Assembly: GCA_910577375.1 (NCBI GenBank)
Contig: CAJTLT010000007.1
Coordinates: 1 to 64,000, forward strand
Length of the DNA stretch: 64,000 bases
Direction: 5' to 3'
From: an uncultured Christensenella sp.
Lineage (GTDB): Bacteria > Bacillota > Clostridia > Christensenellales > Borkfalkiaceae
The translations under genes were made by a program, and so were the position numbers. The first letter of the stretch is position 1, and every line of letters starts with the position of its first letter. Positions 23,885 to 32,973 of the stretch are shown here, in pieces. Under the pieces are notes generated by a model. The model did not search any database, was not told the DNA's origin, and worked only from the letters and a program-made list of their open reading frames with translations.

Positions 23885-25378
23885 TTAATTCGTTTGTACA
23901 GTATAGTTGCCTGTGGAGGAATCCCAGTTGTAGCCTTTTTCTATAGCGTTCCATTGCCCGACAGTACCGTTGAAAATTATCTTTGTGAGATTGCTGCAAT
24001 TCTGGAACGCGTATGGTTCGATAGTTGTTACACTGCCCGGTATGGTAATGCTTAAGAGAGAGGTGCAACCTTTGAACATTTCGTAGCCGATAGTTGTTAT
24101 ATTGTCCGGTATGGTAATGTTTATAAGAGAGGAGCAATTCTGGAATGCGGATGTGCCGATAGTTGTTACGCTGCTTGGTATGGTAATGCTTATGAGAGAG
24201 GTGCAATACCGAAAAACCGCTCCGCCGATAGTTGTTACGCTGGTTGGTATGAAAATACTTATGAGAGAGGAGCATCCCTGGAAAGAGCCTAAGCCGACAG
24301 TTGTTACGTTGTTTGGTAAAATAACGCCTTTAAGAGAAGAGCAATTCTGGAACGCGTAGTTGCTGATAGTTGTTATACTGTTTGGTAAGATAACGTTTTT
24401 AAGAGAGGTGCAATCGCTAAACCCGTAAGCAGGTATTTCAGAGCCGCTTGTGATTGTGACATCGGTTAGTGACTTCACTGCCACGGCGTCTATTGCCGAA
24501 GCAGGGATAATGGCGGTTTTTATCGGACAATTAGTAAATGCGTTTCTATTTACGCGAATTTTGCTATCAAATATGGTTACGCTTTCGAGAGAGATACAGT
24601 TGCGGAAAGCGTAGCTATCTATTTCAGGGACTCTGTTTTCTATAGTTAAACTTTTGAGGGTGACGCAATCTTCAAAAGCGGATTCGGAGATTCTATAGTA
24701 GCCTGTGATTGTGGCTTCGGTTAACAGAGCCTTCGGAATAGAATTCATTGCCGTAGCAGGGAAAGAGGCGGTAATTATAGGACAACCAAGGAAAGAGTCT
24801 TCTTCCGTGTTAGATGCCCTTTCAGGGAGGGTTATATTTGTGAGAGAGATGCAGCCATAGAACGCGCAGCTCTCGATAGTTACTAATTCTTTGCCCATAT
24901 TTACGTCCGTAAGGTTGATACAGCCGTCAAAAGCGAATTCAGCGATAATTAGTATACTGTCTGGCATGGTAACGCTTTTTAGTTTGCGGCAATCTTTGAA
25001 CGCCATATAACCTATCTCTATTACGGGCTGATTTTTGTATGATGCCGGTAGGGTCAGTTCGGTTATGGCTTTATCAACGACATTTGTTATTACGTAACCG
25101 CCCCCATAGGGATACGGTTCAAATTCCAGCAGGTCTTCGTTATAGCTTTTGCCGCAAATGCAGGTGCCGTTTGAAAAATCGTGCGGGGCGTAGCCGGAAT
25201 TTTTAGAACATTGCTTAGAAGTGCATTTGTGCCAGTGATGCGTTGCGTCTGATGTCCAGGATTTAGACCAGGTGTGGGTGTGCGTGTCGGTTGTTCCGTC
25301 GTCGCACGCGGCTAAACCGATAGCGCAGGTAAGCGCGCATGCAAGCGACAAGAGAATTAGCAGTGCTTTTCTTTTCAT
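23885..25378 (-). CDS. LRR_5 (BspA-type) lipoprotein
   Basis: ATG 25378 follows AAAGGAGACGAA. The N-terminus (residues 1-23) is a lipoprotein signal with a cysteine after CAIGLAA. A histidine/tryptophan-rich module follows (HTHTWSKSWTSDATHHWHKC, then CSKNSGYAPHDFSNGTCICGKSY), typical of surface proteins of gut Clostridia and possibly metal-binding. The rest is a stack of 23-residue LRR_5 units. The last six are nearly identical at the DNA level with a strict 69-bp period (24020-24433). It ends with FNGTVGQWNAIEKGYNWD, a cap shared with the 981-residue LRR protein upstream. It probably acts in adhesion. Confidence 0.8.
   Translation of the reverse strand: MKRKALLILLSLACALTCAIGLAACDDGTTDTHTHTWSKSWTSDATHHWHKCTSKQCSKNSGYAPHDFSNGTCICGKSYNEDLLEFEPYPYGGGYVITNVVDKAITELTLPASYKNQPVIEIGYMAFKDCRKLKSVTMPDSILIIAEFAFDGCINLTDVNMGKELVTIESCAFYGCISLTNITLPERASNTEEDSFLGCPIITASFPATAMNSIPKALLTEATITGYYRISESAFEDCVTLKSLTIENRVPEIDSYAFRNCISLESVTIFDSKIRVNRNAFTNCPIKTAIIPASAIDAVAVKSLTDVTITSGSEIPAYGFSDCTSLKNVILPNSITTISNYAFQNCSSLKGVILPNNVTTVGLGSFQGCSSLISIFIPTSVTTIGGAVFRYCTSLISITIPSSVTTIGTSAFQNCSSLINITIPDNITTIGYEMFKGCTSLLSITIPGSVTTIEPYAFQNCSNLTKIIFNGTVGQWNAIEKGYNWDSSTGNYTVQTN
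24020..24433. repeat. Six tandem 69-bp repeats inside the LRR lipoprotein gene
   Basis: Units begin at 24020, 24089, 24158, 24227, 24296 and 24365. Each starts with GAyAGTTGTTA, and a GAGAGGnGCAA core recurs, encoding one 23-residue LRR each. Confidence 0.85.
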
Positions 25379-25632
25379 TTCGTCTCCTTTGGTTTTCCGC
25401 AGCGCAACAGAAGCGCGGTTTTGCAGTGCGCGTTGTTGTGCGTTTTGCACATTTTTTCGCCTGAAAAACGCTTGAAGCTATAAGCTTCAGTTCCTAAATT
25501 ATATCACGGATTTATTGAATATTCAAGTGGTAAAGTAAAATTTTTATGCGGGAGGGGATAGTAAGGCGGTTGAATATTGCGGCGCGAAAAACAATCGTGC
25601 AAGCCCGTGAGAATAGGGAAATATTTGCATAA

Positions 25633-25661
25633 AAAAAGACAAGCTGCTTAGCTTGTCTTTT
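25633..25661. terminator. Hairpin terminator left of the island
   Basis: The stem AGACAAGC / GCTTGTCT has A and T runs on both sides. Confidence 0.55.
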
Positions 25662-25705
25662 GGCTGCCCATTAGTAAAGCTATCCGAACATTTTTATAAG
25701 CAAAA

Positions 25706-25731
25706 AGGGATGCAAGTTTGCATCCCTAAAT
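25706..25731 (-). terminator. Original terminator of tRNA-Gln, now displaced by the island
   Basis: On the minus strand a 10-bp perfect stem (25718-25727 with 25706-25715) is followed by five T. It lies 64 nt beyond the left copy of the tRNA 3' end, where the tRNA transcript would have ended before insertion. Confidence 0.6.
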
Positions 25732-25794
25732 GGTAAACACAGCACACAGTAAACCGTTTCGAAAAAATGTAAGTGGTTTGTATAGCTGTTGATT

Positions 25795-25839
25795 TGGCTG
25801 GGGCGAAGTGATTCGAACACCCGAATGACGGAGTCAGAG
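25795..25839. repeat. attL: 45-bp direct repeat of the tRNA-Gln 3' half
   Basis: Identical for 45 bases to 42088-42132. The next bases differ on both sides. It holds the tRNA from anticodon loop to CCA but no 5' half, so it is a displaced copy, not a gene. Confidence 0.95.
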
Positions 25840-25858
25840 GCTTAAAAACAAATTTTTT

Positions 25859-25878
25859 AACCACTATATATAGTGGTT
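25859..25878. repeat. Perfect 20-bp palindrome just inside attL
   Basis: AACCACTATA and its mirror, 20 nt from attL. Its ACTATATA core recurs in the inverted repeat beside attR (42038-42084), so it may be a recombinase core or accessory site. Confidence 0.6.
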
Positions 25879-25931
25879 AGTAAGCAAACAATACCACAAT
25901 ATCTGCTAATTTTGATGATTTTCAATTTTTA

Positions 25932-26140
25932 ACTCCCATATTACTCCCAAATGATTTTATGTCGTTTGGGGGTATTTTTTACCTCGATTTTGGAAGTTCA
26001 ACCGCGCAAATTTTGAATGACGGACTACAACCCACTTTTGTCCGTCATTCAATGCCAATTTGGGAGCAACTCCCAATTTTCACAACGCCTTGTTGCTGAT
26101 TTTTGGAGTATAACTCCCAAATTTAGCGTAGCTCCCAAAA
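25932..26140. promoter_or_regulatory. Left array of ACTCCCAAAT motifs (candidate integrase arm sites)
   Basis: Copies or near copies at 25932-25941, 25943-25952, 26069-26078, 26113-26122 and 26131-26140, plus inverted copies at about 25965 and 26059. The right end has matching copies at 41983-41992 and 41995-42004. Confidence 0.55.
26013..26052. other. 13-bp hairpin whose stem echoes the tRNA-Gln anticodon arm
   Basis: TTGAATGACGGAC (26013-26025) pairs with 26040-26052. The shared GAATGACGGA string also occurs in the att repeat. Confidence 0.5.
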
Positions 26141-26166
26141 ATATATAATTTTGTTATAAAGATTTA

Positions 26167-27351
26167 TTATAAACCTAAAAACTTCTCGTATTTTTCTATT
26201 TCAATTTGAAGTTTAGCAATTATAGATACTTCCGTAGCATCTTTTAATTTTTCTTGCCTTTTTAAATATGCTTGAGCAGTAAAATATTCATACTTAATTG
26301 TCGGATCTATTAAATCAGTCAAAAAGTTAAGATGCTTATTAAATCCATTTTTGATAAATGCAGCAGATTTCAATTTATATATAGGTGCTATGTCTTTTAG
26401 TCTTTGGTCATATGAAATAAAAAATGGAATGATGAAGTCAGCATTTTTAGGTATTATAAATAAATTATTAAAAGTATTTTGCAAGTGGAAAATATCCCAA
26501 GCCATATTTTTTAAATTCTTTATAATATCTTTCCTGCCTTTTTGTATTTTTCCAAAAAATTTAATATTTGTGCCGTAATTAAAGAACAATTTAGCTAAAT
26601 TAGTTTCTCTATCAGAAAGAATGCCTATTTGTTCGTGAAAATATTTAACAAAAGATAGTTCCTTTTGATAGAGAGGCAGATTTTTATGATTAATGTTAAT
26701 ATCGGTCATTACTAACAACGCTAAATAATAAAGCAAATATTGATGTCTAAACCAATTAGAAAATTCATCATTTAATATTTGATTATCTAAATCTAAAATA
26801 TTTTTTGAATAAGATTCAGCTTCTATTTTATTTTTAAAAAAATAGGTTTCAAAAGCATATGTATTATCTTTAAAAATTTGAGAATTTAAGTATTCAGGAT
26901 TAAACAGTGTATTTTCAAACGTGTAAGCTAATCCATCAACCATACATCTACGGCTATCAATTATTTTTTGTATTTCGGCGATATTATTCGGCATTTTATT
27001 TTTGTTGTCGATATAATTTCTATATAAATAGCTTTGGATTTGAGTATCCAGAGATACAAGAGATGCAATTTTAAGCTCATAATCTTCCCCCAACATAATT
27101 GAGGTAAAAGACCGTGAATTTAAGCAGTATAGAGTTTCACTTCCAAAGAAATAAATTACATCTAAGTCATCAAGATTCAGATTACGAAATTTTTGGACAT
27201 AATTATTTCCTTCCGGATGTGGAAAAATAAAAGAATACTCTTGTACATATTCAAAATTTGCGGCATAAATTTGAAATGCTTCTTCAAGCGGAGCTTCTAA
27301 TATTTGCCTGATTATATATCCTTGATAAGCTAACTTTTCTTCTTTTGTCAA
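26167..27351 (-). CDS. Hypothetical protein (394 aa), island cargo
   Basis: A helical protein rich in aromatic and charged residues without signal peptide or membrane segment. I recognise no motif. The N-terminal third has HPEGNNY and DVIYFFGSETLYCLNSRSF; the middle is predominantly helical (NWFRHQYLLYYLALLVM); the end is a coiled coil (EVSIIAKLQIEIEKYEKF). It is strongly AT-rich. It is the last gene on the left of the island, separated by 245 nt from the hsd operon, so it probably has its own promoter. Position suggests an accessory or defence role, but nothing in the sequence proves it. Confidence 0.6.
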   Translation of the reverse strand: MTKEEKLAYQGYIIRQILEAPLEEAFQIYAANFEYVQEYSFIFPHPEGNNYVQKFRNLNLDDLDVIYFFGSETLYCLNSRSFTSIMLGEDYELKIASLVSLDTQIQSYLYRNYIDNKNKMPNNIAEIQKIIDSRRCMVDGLAYTFENTLFNPEYLNSQIFKDNTYAFETYFFKNKIEAESYSKNILDLDNQILNDEFSNWFRHQYLLYYLALLVMTDININHKNLPLYQKELSFVKYFHEQIGILSDRETNLAKLFFNYGTNIKFFGKIQKGRKDIIKNLKNMAWDIFHLQNTFNNLFIIPKNADFIIPFFISYDQRLKDIAPIYKLKSAAFIKNGFNKHLNFLTDLIDPTIKYEYFTAQAYLKRQEKLKDATEVSIIAKLQIEIEKYEKFLGL

Positions 27352-27596
27352 TTTTAATTTTGCCTCAATCTAATCAGTTTATTTTTTGTAAGTCTTTATG
27401 ACTTTTAAATTTTTCAAAAAACACTTTGCTTAATGACATAATATTGAACGGTAAAGTGAATATTTTTTGACTACGTACATTTCTTAATTTTAAAGATATA
27501 ATTTTGCCGTTAATGAATTAAATATATAATACATAGCAAAATTTTTAAAAATATTTATCACTCTTACACGTATTTTGATATTATGACATAACAAAA

Positions 27597-28070
27597 CTAA
27601 ATATCTACAAACTGTTCTTTCTGATGTTGTGTCTTGCTTTCATCAAACCAAATTGTTATAATTTTAAACTTTGGTACACCGCCATAGTGAATTGCAGAAA
27701 CTTCAAATCCTTTTTGTGGTTCAAGCATTTCAAACGGCATTTTTTCTTCTAATATTACAATTCTTGCTTCTTTATCTATTTCTGCTGATACATTATAAAC
27801 CACAGTATTCCCAGAATTCCAAATTTTAAGTCTATAATGCTTGTCGACTTTAACGATTCTTGCTTCTACGCGAGAAAAGTTTTTCTCAGCTTCAACTTTT
27901 GCAATCTTTTCCAGCTCGTAGCTTTTTAACTTTTTATCTAATTCATAAATTTTGTTTTGTAGCCACTGGGAGTGAAATGATTTTATTAAAGAAACTATAG
28001 CGACGATTAAAGATAAAGCTGCTACGATTAAAGCACCCCAATCTTTTAAAAACTGTAAAAATTGTTCCAT
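27597..28070 (-). CDS. Small membrane-anchored protein with coiled coil and beta domain
   Basis: A 157-residue protein with one membrane helix (residues 12-31, GALIVAALSLIVAIVSLI), a charged coiled coil (40-65) and a strand-rich C-terminal domain (68-157) resembling a small Ig-like fold (RLKIWNSGNTVVYNVSAEID). No enzymatic motif is seen. It begins 4 nt after the stop of the zinc-ribbon gene, at the downstream end of the hsd operon. It could tether a defence component at the membrane, which is inference only. Confidence 0.6.
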   Translation of the reverse strand: MEQFLQFLKDWGALIVAALSLIVAIVSLIKSFHSQWLQNKIYELDKKLKSYELEKIAKVEAEKNFSRVEARIVKVDKHYRLKIWNSGNTVVYNVSAEIDKEARIVILEEKMPFEMLEPQKGFEVSAIHYGGVPKFKIITIWFDESKTQHQKEQFVDI

Positions 28071-28074
28071 TAGA

Positions 28075-28329
28075 TTACTTCCATTTTTTTAATGATTTTT
28101 TTAGCTCCGCAATAAACTCATCTTTAATATTGTCAATAGTTGCCTCAATGGCTTCTGAATTTTCCTCAAATAATGCTTCCTTTGTAAAAATATTTTTACA
28201 GTCAGCACATTGTACCCTTACATTATCTGGTGCATCATAGAGTTCATCCATATCTACATCTAAAGACCCAAATTGGTCATTTCCACAAATAGGACATAAA
28301 AGCTTTAAAGTTCTATCTAAATTTTTCAT
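28075..28329 (-). CDS. Zinc-ribbon miniprotein downstream of hsdR
   Basis: ATG 28329 follows AGAGG at 4 nt. The 84-residue protein has CPICGN near residue 11 and CADCKN near 41, four cysteines that form a zinc ribbon, followed by an acidic helical tail (EAIEATIDNIKDEFIAELKKSLKKW). It lies 54 nt after hsdR and before a membrane protein. A second zinc-ribbon miniprotein follows hsdS in the same operon. Such small ribbons often bind nucleic acid or bridge proteins. No specific function is known to me. Confidence 0.7.
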   Translation of the reverse strand: MKNLDRTLKLLCPICGNDQFGSLDVDMDELYDAPDNVRVQCADCKNIFTKEALFEENSEAIEATIDNIKDEFIAELKKSLKKWK

Positions 28330-28383
28330 GAAACCTCTTTTTATTATCAATCTTTCAATTATGAATTTAATCAATAAAATAAC

Positions 28384-31380
28384 TTATTCCGGCTTATCCT
28401 CGTCATCGTTACGAAGGCTTTTGTAAATCTCGTCCGTAAAGATACCAAGCACTTGGCGTTTTAATTCTTCATTGTTTAATAGCAAAGAGAAGAAGTCTTG
28501 ATTTTGTGATAATCCCTCAATCAATGCGTCATCTATATCGTCAAAATATGAAAACTCAAAATCTTTAATAGTATTGTTCTTTGCACTTATACGGAGCTTA
28601 TCAGATTTCAATAACAAATCTCTGATTTGTAACATAGCTTTTATAGCTACGTCATTATCGTAAGATTTTCCTGTCCTGCTGTTGATTTCTGCGATAATAA
28701 CCGATAGTTTTTCCTGCTTATCTTCGGGGAGGACTATCATGTCGGCAGTAGGTAATTTTACGACAGGGTTAGATGTGATTTCATCTTTAATGTGTTCTGC
28801 TTCCTTTTTCTGCACGAAATTGGAGGCTTTAATTTTGCCGTTAAGGTCAAATCCGCCGCCAGGATGTTTAATATTGATATACGCCATAAGATAGTTGACA
28901 AACAAATACTTTTTATGTAAATCGACATCCTCAAAGCAAGATACCTGAATTAAGAACTCATAGAAACGTATGAAGTGCCGCATAACCGCAACTATTTCAA
29001 GCTGTTTCATTAATTCATATTGTTCGATACGATTTTTTGCTCGTGTGAAGTAATATGTTAATTTTTGCTTTGTCTTGGCGCTTGTATCGCCATTATATAA
29101 TAATTCAATGGCGCTTTCAATATCGGAAGGGTCAAGCACGGTATAACCGTCCAATCTTGCTTCCAAATCGTAAACGGCAGAAGGCGTTACAGAGTTCGCC
29201 AACAAAGTAGTTGTATAGTACGGCTTAAATGCTTTAACAATATCCTCATATTTGTTTACAAAGTCAAGAATAAAAGTTTTCTTTTCGAAGGGTGGGAATA
29301 TTCTGTTTAAGCGGGAAAAAGTTTGTACAGCATTTACCCCGCGCAACTTTTTAAGTACATACATAGCGCAGAGTTTCGGCTGGTCAAAACCAGTCTGATA
29401 TTTATTGGCTACAAGCAAAACTCTGTTGTCGTTCTTTTCAAATTCTTTTGTCAGCTTATCTTCCGAGAAACCGTTAATAGAACTTTCGGTATATTCTTTT
29501 TCGCTATCGGGCAGTTTTACTTTTCCGGAAAACGCAACGAGAGCGTGAATATTCTTATAACCCTTCTTTTGAATATAATCTTCAAACGCCTGTCTGTATT
29601 TCACTGCACTTGCGCGCGATTGAGTAATTACCATTGCCTTTGCCATACCGCCAAGCTCATTCATAACGGTGGTACGGAAATGTTCAATGATTACTTCAAT
29701 TCTTTGTGCAATGTTTGTTTCGTGGAGTTCAACAAAACGGGCAATTTGCCTTTTTGCCTCAACCGTTTTGCAACGCGGGTCTTCTTCAATCTCTTTGTTA
29801 ATCTGATAGAAGGTTTTATATTCCGTAAAGTTCTGCAACACGTCAAGAATAAAACCTTCCTCGATTGCCTGTTTCATCGAATAGATATGGAAAGCTTCCC
29901 TTTGACCTTTTGCATTTACTTTTCCAAATAGCTGCAAAGTAGTAGGTTTGGGTGTGGCGGTAAATGCAAAAATTGAAACGTTGGGCTGTTTTCCGTTACG
30001 GGAAATTTCGTCAACTATAATATCTTCGGAATCAAGCGCACCTTCCGTATCGATATCAGCTTCTCCTGCCCCAAGTGTCATTGTAATAGCGGACATATCT
30101 TTGCCCGAAGTAGAAGAATGCGCTTCGTCAATAATTACCGCAAATTTTTTCTCTTTCAGTCCCGACACGCTATCAACGATATAGGGGAACTTTTGAATTG
30201 TCGTAGCAATTATTTTAGTGTTTCCTTTCAAAGCGATTGCAAGGTCGGCAGAGGAGCATTTGTCATCCATTACGCGGATAAGCCCCGTTTTATGTTCTAT
30301 ACCAAGAATAGCGGACTGCAACTGTCTGTCAACAACTATTCTGTCGGTAACCACGATTATATTATCGTATATAATTTTATTATCTGAGTCGTGTAAAGAA
30401 GAAAGCCTGTGCGCAAGCCAAGCAATAGAATTGGTTTTTCCGGAACCGGCACTATGTTGAATCAGATAGTTCTGAGAAGTTTTATTAATACCAACGTCGG
30501 CAAGCAATTTGCGGATAACGTCAAGCTGATGGTAGCGTGGAAATATAAGTGTTTCTTTAATTTTCTTTTTGCCAGTAATTTCGTCTGTGAACTCTTTCGT
30601 TTCAATAAAAATAAATTTATTTATTAAGTCGAGAACGGTTTCTTTTGTGAGAATATCTTCCCACATATAAGAAACGCTGTACTTATCTTCGTATAAAGGA
30701 TTTCCTTTACCTGCACTTATGCCTTCGCCGTTACTCATATTGAACGGCAAGAAAAAAGTAGCTTGTCCGTCAAGTTTTGTTGTCATATAAACTTCGTTTA
30801 AGTCCATAGCAAAATTCACAAGACAGCCATCTTTGAAAAGGAATAACCTTGTTTTAGGGTTGCGTTCTGTACGGTATTGATAGATTGCATCCTCGTACGA
30901 CTGTCCGGCAAAATTACATTTTAACTCAAAGGACATAATTGCCAAGCCGTTTAAAAAGATGACAACATCAACACGTTCCTTATCGCTTGCCCAAACTTCT
31001 TCCATAACGGAAAAGATATTTTTATTATAGTTTTCAAGTAACTCTTTATTGAAAGTGGTAGCGGGCTTTATGTACATTAAATTGAGTTTGTAATTTGCAA
31101 GTTCAACGCCGTGTTTTAGAACGCTTAAAAGACTTCCGCGCGACTTCGTCATTTCGGAATTTATAAAGTTGACGATAGTTTCTTCCAGCTTGTCTTTAAA
31201 AATCTTTTTCAGCGCATCCATAGTAGAGGGTTGCGTATTGTTCAGGAACTTGAACAGCAACTCTCTGTCTATTGCAAAGTTTTTATCAAAAGCAGTTGTG
31301 GGGCGAACAATGTAGCCGTTTTCCTGCAACCGCTCTAATATGTATTTTTGATATTCTTTTTCCGAAAGTATGTTATTCAT
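28384..31380 (-). CDS. hsdR: Type I restriction enzyme, endonuclease/translocase subunit HsdR
   Basis: Translocates DNA and cuts unmodified invading DNA in complex with HsdM and HsdS. The 998-residue protein has the PD-(D/E)XK nuclease at the N-terminus (DVVIFLNGLAIMSFELK near residues 135-150). The SF2 motor follows with Walker A HSAGSGKT near 311, the DEAH box IIDEAHSS near 419, FTATPKP, and later GFDQPKL and QTFSRLNRIFPP. All look intact. A helical C-terminal region contacts the methylase core in this family. It is expressed from the long minus-strand operon that begins at hsdM. Confidence 0.96.
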   Translation of the reverse strand: MNNILSEKEYQKYILERLQENGYIVRPTTAFDKNFAIDRELLFKFLNNTQPSTMDALKKIFKDKLEETIVNFINSEMTKSRGSLLSVLKHGVELANYKLNLMYIKPATTFNKELLENYNKNIFSVMEEVWASDKERVDVVIFLNGLAIMSFELKCNFAGQSYEDAIYQYRTERNPKTRLFLFKDGCLVNFAMDLNEVYMTTKLDGQATFFLPFNMSNGEGISAGKGNPLYEDKYSVSYMWEDILTKETVLDLINKFIFIETKEFTDEITGKKKIKETLIFPRYHQLDVIRKLLADVGINKTSQNYLIQHSAGSGKTNSIAWLAHRLSSLHDSDNKIIYDNIIVVTDRIVVDRQLQSAILGIEHKTGLIRVMDDKCSSADLAIALKGNTKIIATTIQKFPYIVDSVSGLKEKKFAVIIDEAHSSTSGKDMSAITMTLGAGEADIDTEGALDSEDIIVDEISRNGKQPNVSIFAFTATPKPTTLQLFGKVNAKGQREAFHIYSMKQAIEEGFILDVLQNFTEYKTFYQINKEIEEDPRCKTVEAKRQIARFVELHETNIAQRIEVIIEHFRTTVMNELGGMAKAMVITQSRASAVKYRQAFEDYIQKKGYKNIHALVAFSGKVKLPDSEKEYTESSINGFSEDKLTKEFEKNDNRVLLVANKYQTGFDQPKLCAMYVLKKLRGVNAVQTFSRLNRIFPPFEKKTFILDFVNKYEDIVKAFKPYYTTTLLANSVTPSAVYDLEARLDGYTVLDPSDIESAIELLYNGDTSAKTKQKLTYYFTRAKNRIEQYELMKQLEIVAVMRHFIRFYEFLIQVSCFEDVDLHKKYLFVNYLMAYINIKHPGGGFDLNGKIKASNFVQKKEAEHIKDEITSNPVVKLPTADMIVLPEDKQEKLSVIIAEINSRTGKSYDNDVAIKAMLQIRDLLLKSDKLRISAKNNTIKDFEFSYFDDIDDALIEGLSQNQDFFSLLLNNEELKRQVLGIFTDEIYKSLRNDDEDKPE

Positions 31381-31427
31381 TAATTTCTCCCGCTTAATTG
31401 TATTTTGTAATTTATAATTTATTTGTA

Positions 31428-31682
31428 TTAAAAATCAAGTTGAATGGTATTTGGAGAATCTATATTTTCTCCGATTTTAACTAAATAATAAATAGTATAA
31501 TCGTGTTTAGGTTTCGGACAAAAATATTCTGATTTGACTTCATATTCATTTTGGCACTTAGGGCATTGAATACTTACATTTTTCCTAAATTGTGACCAAT
31601 CGTTTTCTTCGCAAACATATTGAATGACCCCTTTACCACAAGGACAGATATGTTTCTTTTCATTTACAACTTCATAACTCAT
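31428..31682 (-). CDS. Zinc-ribbon miniprotein overlapping hsdS
   Basis: ATG 31682 overlaps the end of hsdS by 11 nt, so translation is coupled. The 84-residue product carries CPCGKG near residue 13, a lone cysteine in QYVCEEN and CPKCQNE near 38, giving a treble-cysteine zinc ribbon, then CPKPKHDYTIYYLVKIG. It is not obviously homologous to the other zinc-ribbon protein of the operon (28075-28329), only alike in size and fold. Longer readings back to 31754 lie inside hsdS and are unlikely. The role is unknown; its place between hsdS and hsdR suggests it helps the R-M complex or is its regulator. Confidence 0.7.
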   Translation of the reverse strand: MSYEVVNEKKHICPCGKGVIQYVCEENDWSQFRKNVSIQCPKCQNEYEVKSEYFCPKPKHDYTIYYLVKIGENIDSPNTIQLDF

Positions 31683-32973
31683 TAATAGGTACTTCCTTTC
31701 TGCCTGTAACATATTCGTAAATAAGCGATTTTTTATAATCATCAAGAGTTTCAAGTTGTGCTTTTTTATCAGATAATATATGCTCTATTTCAGCGGATTT
31801 ACGGTTAAGATATTCAGCAATAGCTTTTTGTTCTTGAATAGGTGGAACAGGGATAAGAGTATTTCCAAAGTCATCAAAAGCAATATTTTTACCATCGCGC
31901 AAGCTCATAGTATATGAATTCATCACTTCTATAAAACCATTTTCTTTGAAAAGATATTTATAGTACTCTCTATCAACGTTAATGATAGGGTAAAAAACTT
32001 GATAGGCGGGAGAAACTACACCTTCATACTCAGAATATTCAAAACCGCCTTGGAAACTACGTAAACTTATACAATAATCACCTTTATGTATTGTTTTCAA
32101 TAAAGCATAATTTGTTTTATCGTTTAGCTTAACCGCACTCATGCCTGTTAATTCTTCATACATATCTTGCGGAATAACGCCGTATTTTTGCGTTGGCGAC
32201 AATAACTTTAAAGAAATATTGTTACCTCTTTCGTTACGTTGAGTAAAAATAAATTTCCCTTTTATTATCTCCCAATTCTGTGGTATCTTAGTAAACCATA
32301 TCTCACTATCTTTCATAGTGGCGGAGGAGTTAAGTCCGTGTGTTACGACTTCTGTAATGACTGAACGCTTATATTGTTCAAGCGAATCTATCTGCGCTAG
32401 AATATCTGCTTTTAACTTGTCAATCTTTTCACATTCTCTATCCAAAAAATCCGCAATGCATTGCTGTTCTTCAAGAGGGGGGACAGGTGAAAATAATCTA
32501 TTAAATTCATCCGCATTAAGAGTATATCTTAAACTCTTAGAATACTGCTTATAATAACGTTTAGAACTCACGTAATTAAACCAGTAAGCATAATAACGTT
32601 CATCCGACACTGAATTGTCTATTTTCAATATTTTATATGCGGGGGAAATCATTCCGTCATAATAGCTTAATCCAGAAAATACAGCCGAGCAATCTAAATC
32701 GAATAAACACATTACCAAATCATGTTTTCTGACAATTTGATAACCATCATAGTTTTCAGGGACCTTACCACTGGTATCATCTTCATCTTTTTCTTTTATG
32801 CCATTAGTAGTAAGAGATAAAAGCTGATAACTCTTAGTGGGCAAAACTATATCCTTTTTAATTTTAAATATATATTTATTTCTTTGAATTCCCCAATCTT
32901 GCGGTATCTCTCCAACCCAAGAAATTCCGCTATTTTTCATTTGTCGCATTGTGTTTAATGCTCCTTTGCACAT
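31672..32973 (-). CDS. hsdS: Type I restriction-modification specificity subunit HsdS
   Basis: Determines the DNA sequence recognised by the R-M complex. The 433-residue protein shows the classic duplicated plan. Target-recognition domain 1 (residues 15-165) starts ISWVGEIPQDW, and conserved helix 1 contains PPLEEQQCIADFLDRECEKIDKL. Domain 2 (230-380) starts SEIWFTKIPQNWEII, and helix 2 contains PPIQEQKAIAEYLNRKSAEIEHIL. Both halves are complete, so a bipartite site is expected. The ATG at 32973 overlaps the stop of the RES-like gene by one base; an internal ATG at 32949 behind GGAGC is an alternative start. I see no spare hsdS copy or inverted repeats that would allow switching. Confidence 0.93.
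   Translation of the reverse strand: MCKGALNTMRQMKNSGISWVGEIPQDWGIQRNKYIFKIKKDIVLPTKSYQLLSLTTNGIKEKDEDDTSGKVPENYDGYQIVRKHDLVMCLFDLDCSAVFSGLSYYDGMISPAYKILKIDNSVSDERYYAYWFNYVSSKRYYKQYSKSLRYTLNADEFNRLFSPVPPLEEQQCIADFLDRECEKIDKLKADILAQIDSLEQYKRSVITEVVTHGLNSSATMKDSEIWFTKIPQNWEIIKGKFIFTQRNERGNNISLKLLSPTQKYGVIPQDMYEELTGMSAVKLNDKTNYALLKTIHKGDYCISLRSFQGGFEYSEYEGVVSPAYQVFYPIINVDREYYKYLFKENGFIEVMNSYTMSLRDGKNIAFDDFGNTLIPVPPIQEQKAIAEYLNRKSAEIEHILSDKKAQLETLDDYKKSLIYEYVTGRKEVPINEL

Larger units (their letters stand above)
25379..26166. other. Intergenic stretch spanning the left island boundary
   Basis: No convincing gene is seen. It contains two hairpin terminators (25633-25661 and 25706-25731), the attL repeat (25795-25839), a palindrome (25859-25878), a set of ACTCCCAAAT motifs (25932-26140) and a 13-bp hairpin (26013-26052). 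Confidence 0.7.

Noticed and set aside
24020..24433. CRISPR array
   Set aside because: The regular repeats are 69-bp in-frame coding repeats without spacers. No other regularly spaced repeat with variable spacers is seen in the window.
25795..25839. A second tRNA-Gln gene at the left boundary
   Set aside because: Only the 3' half is present; D arm and 5' acceptor strand are missing, so it is an att copy.
31672..32973. Phase-variable hsdS locus
   Set aside because: Only one hsdS with two full halves is present, with no inverted repeats or spare target domains nearby.
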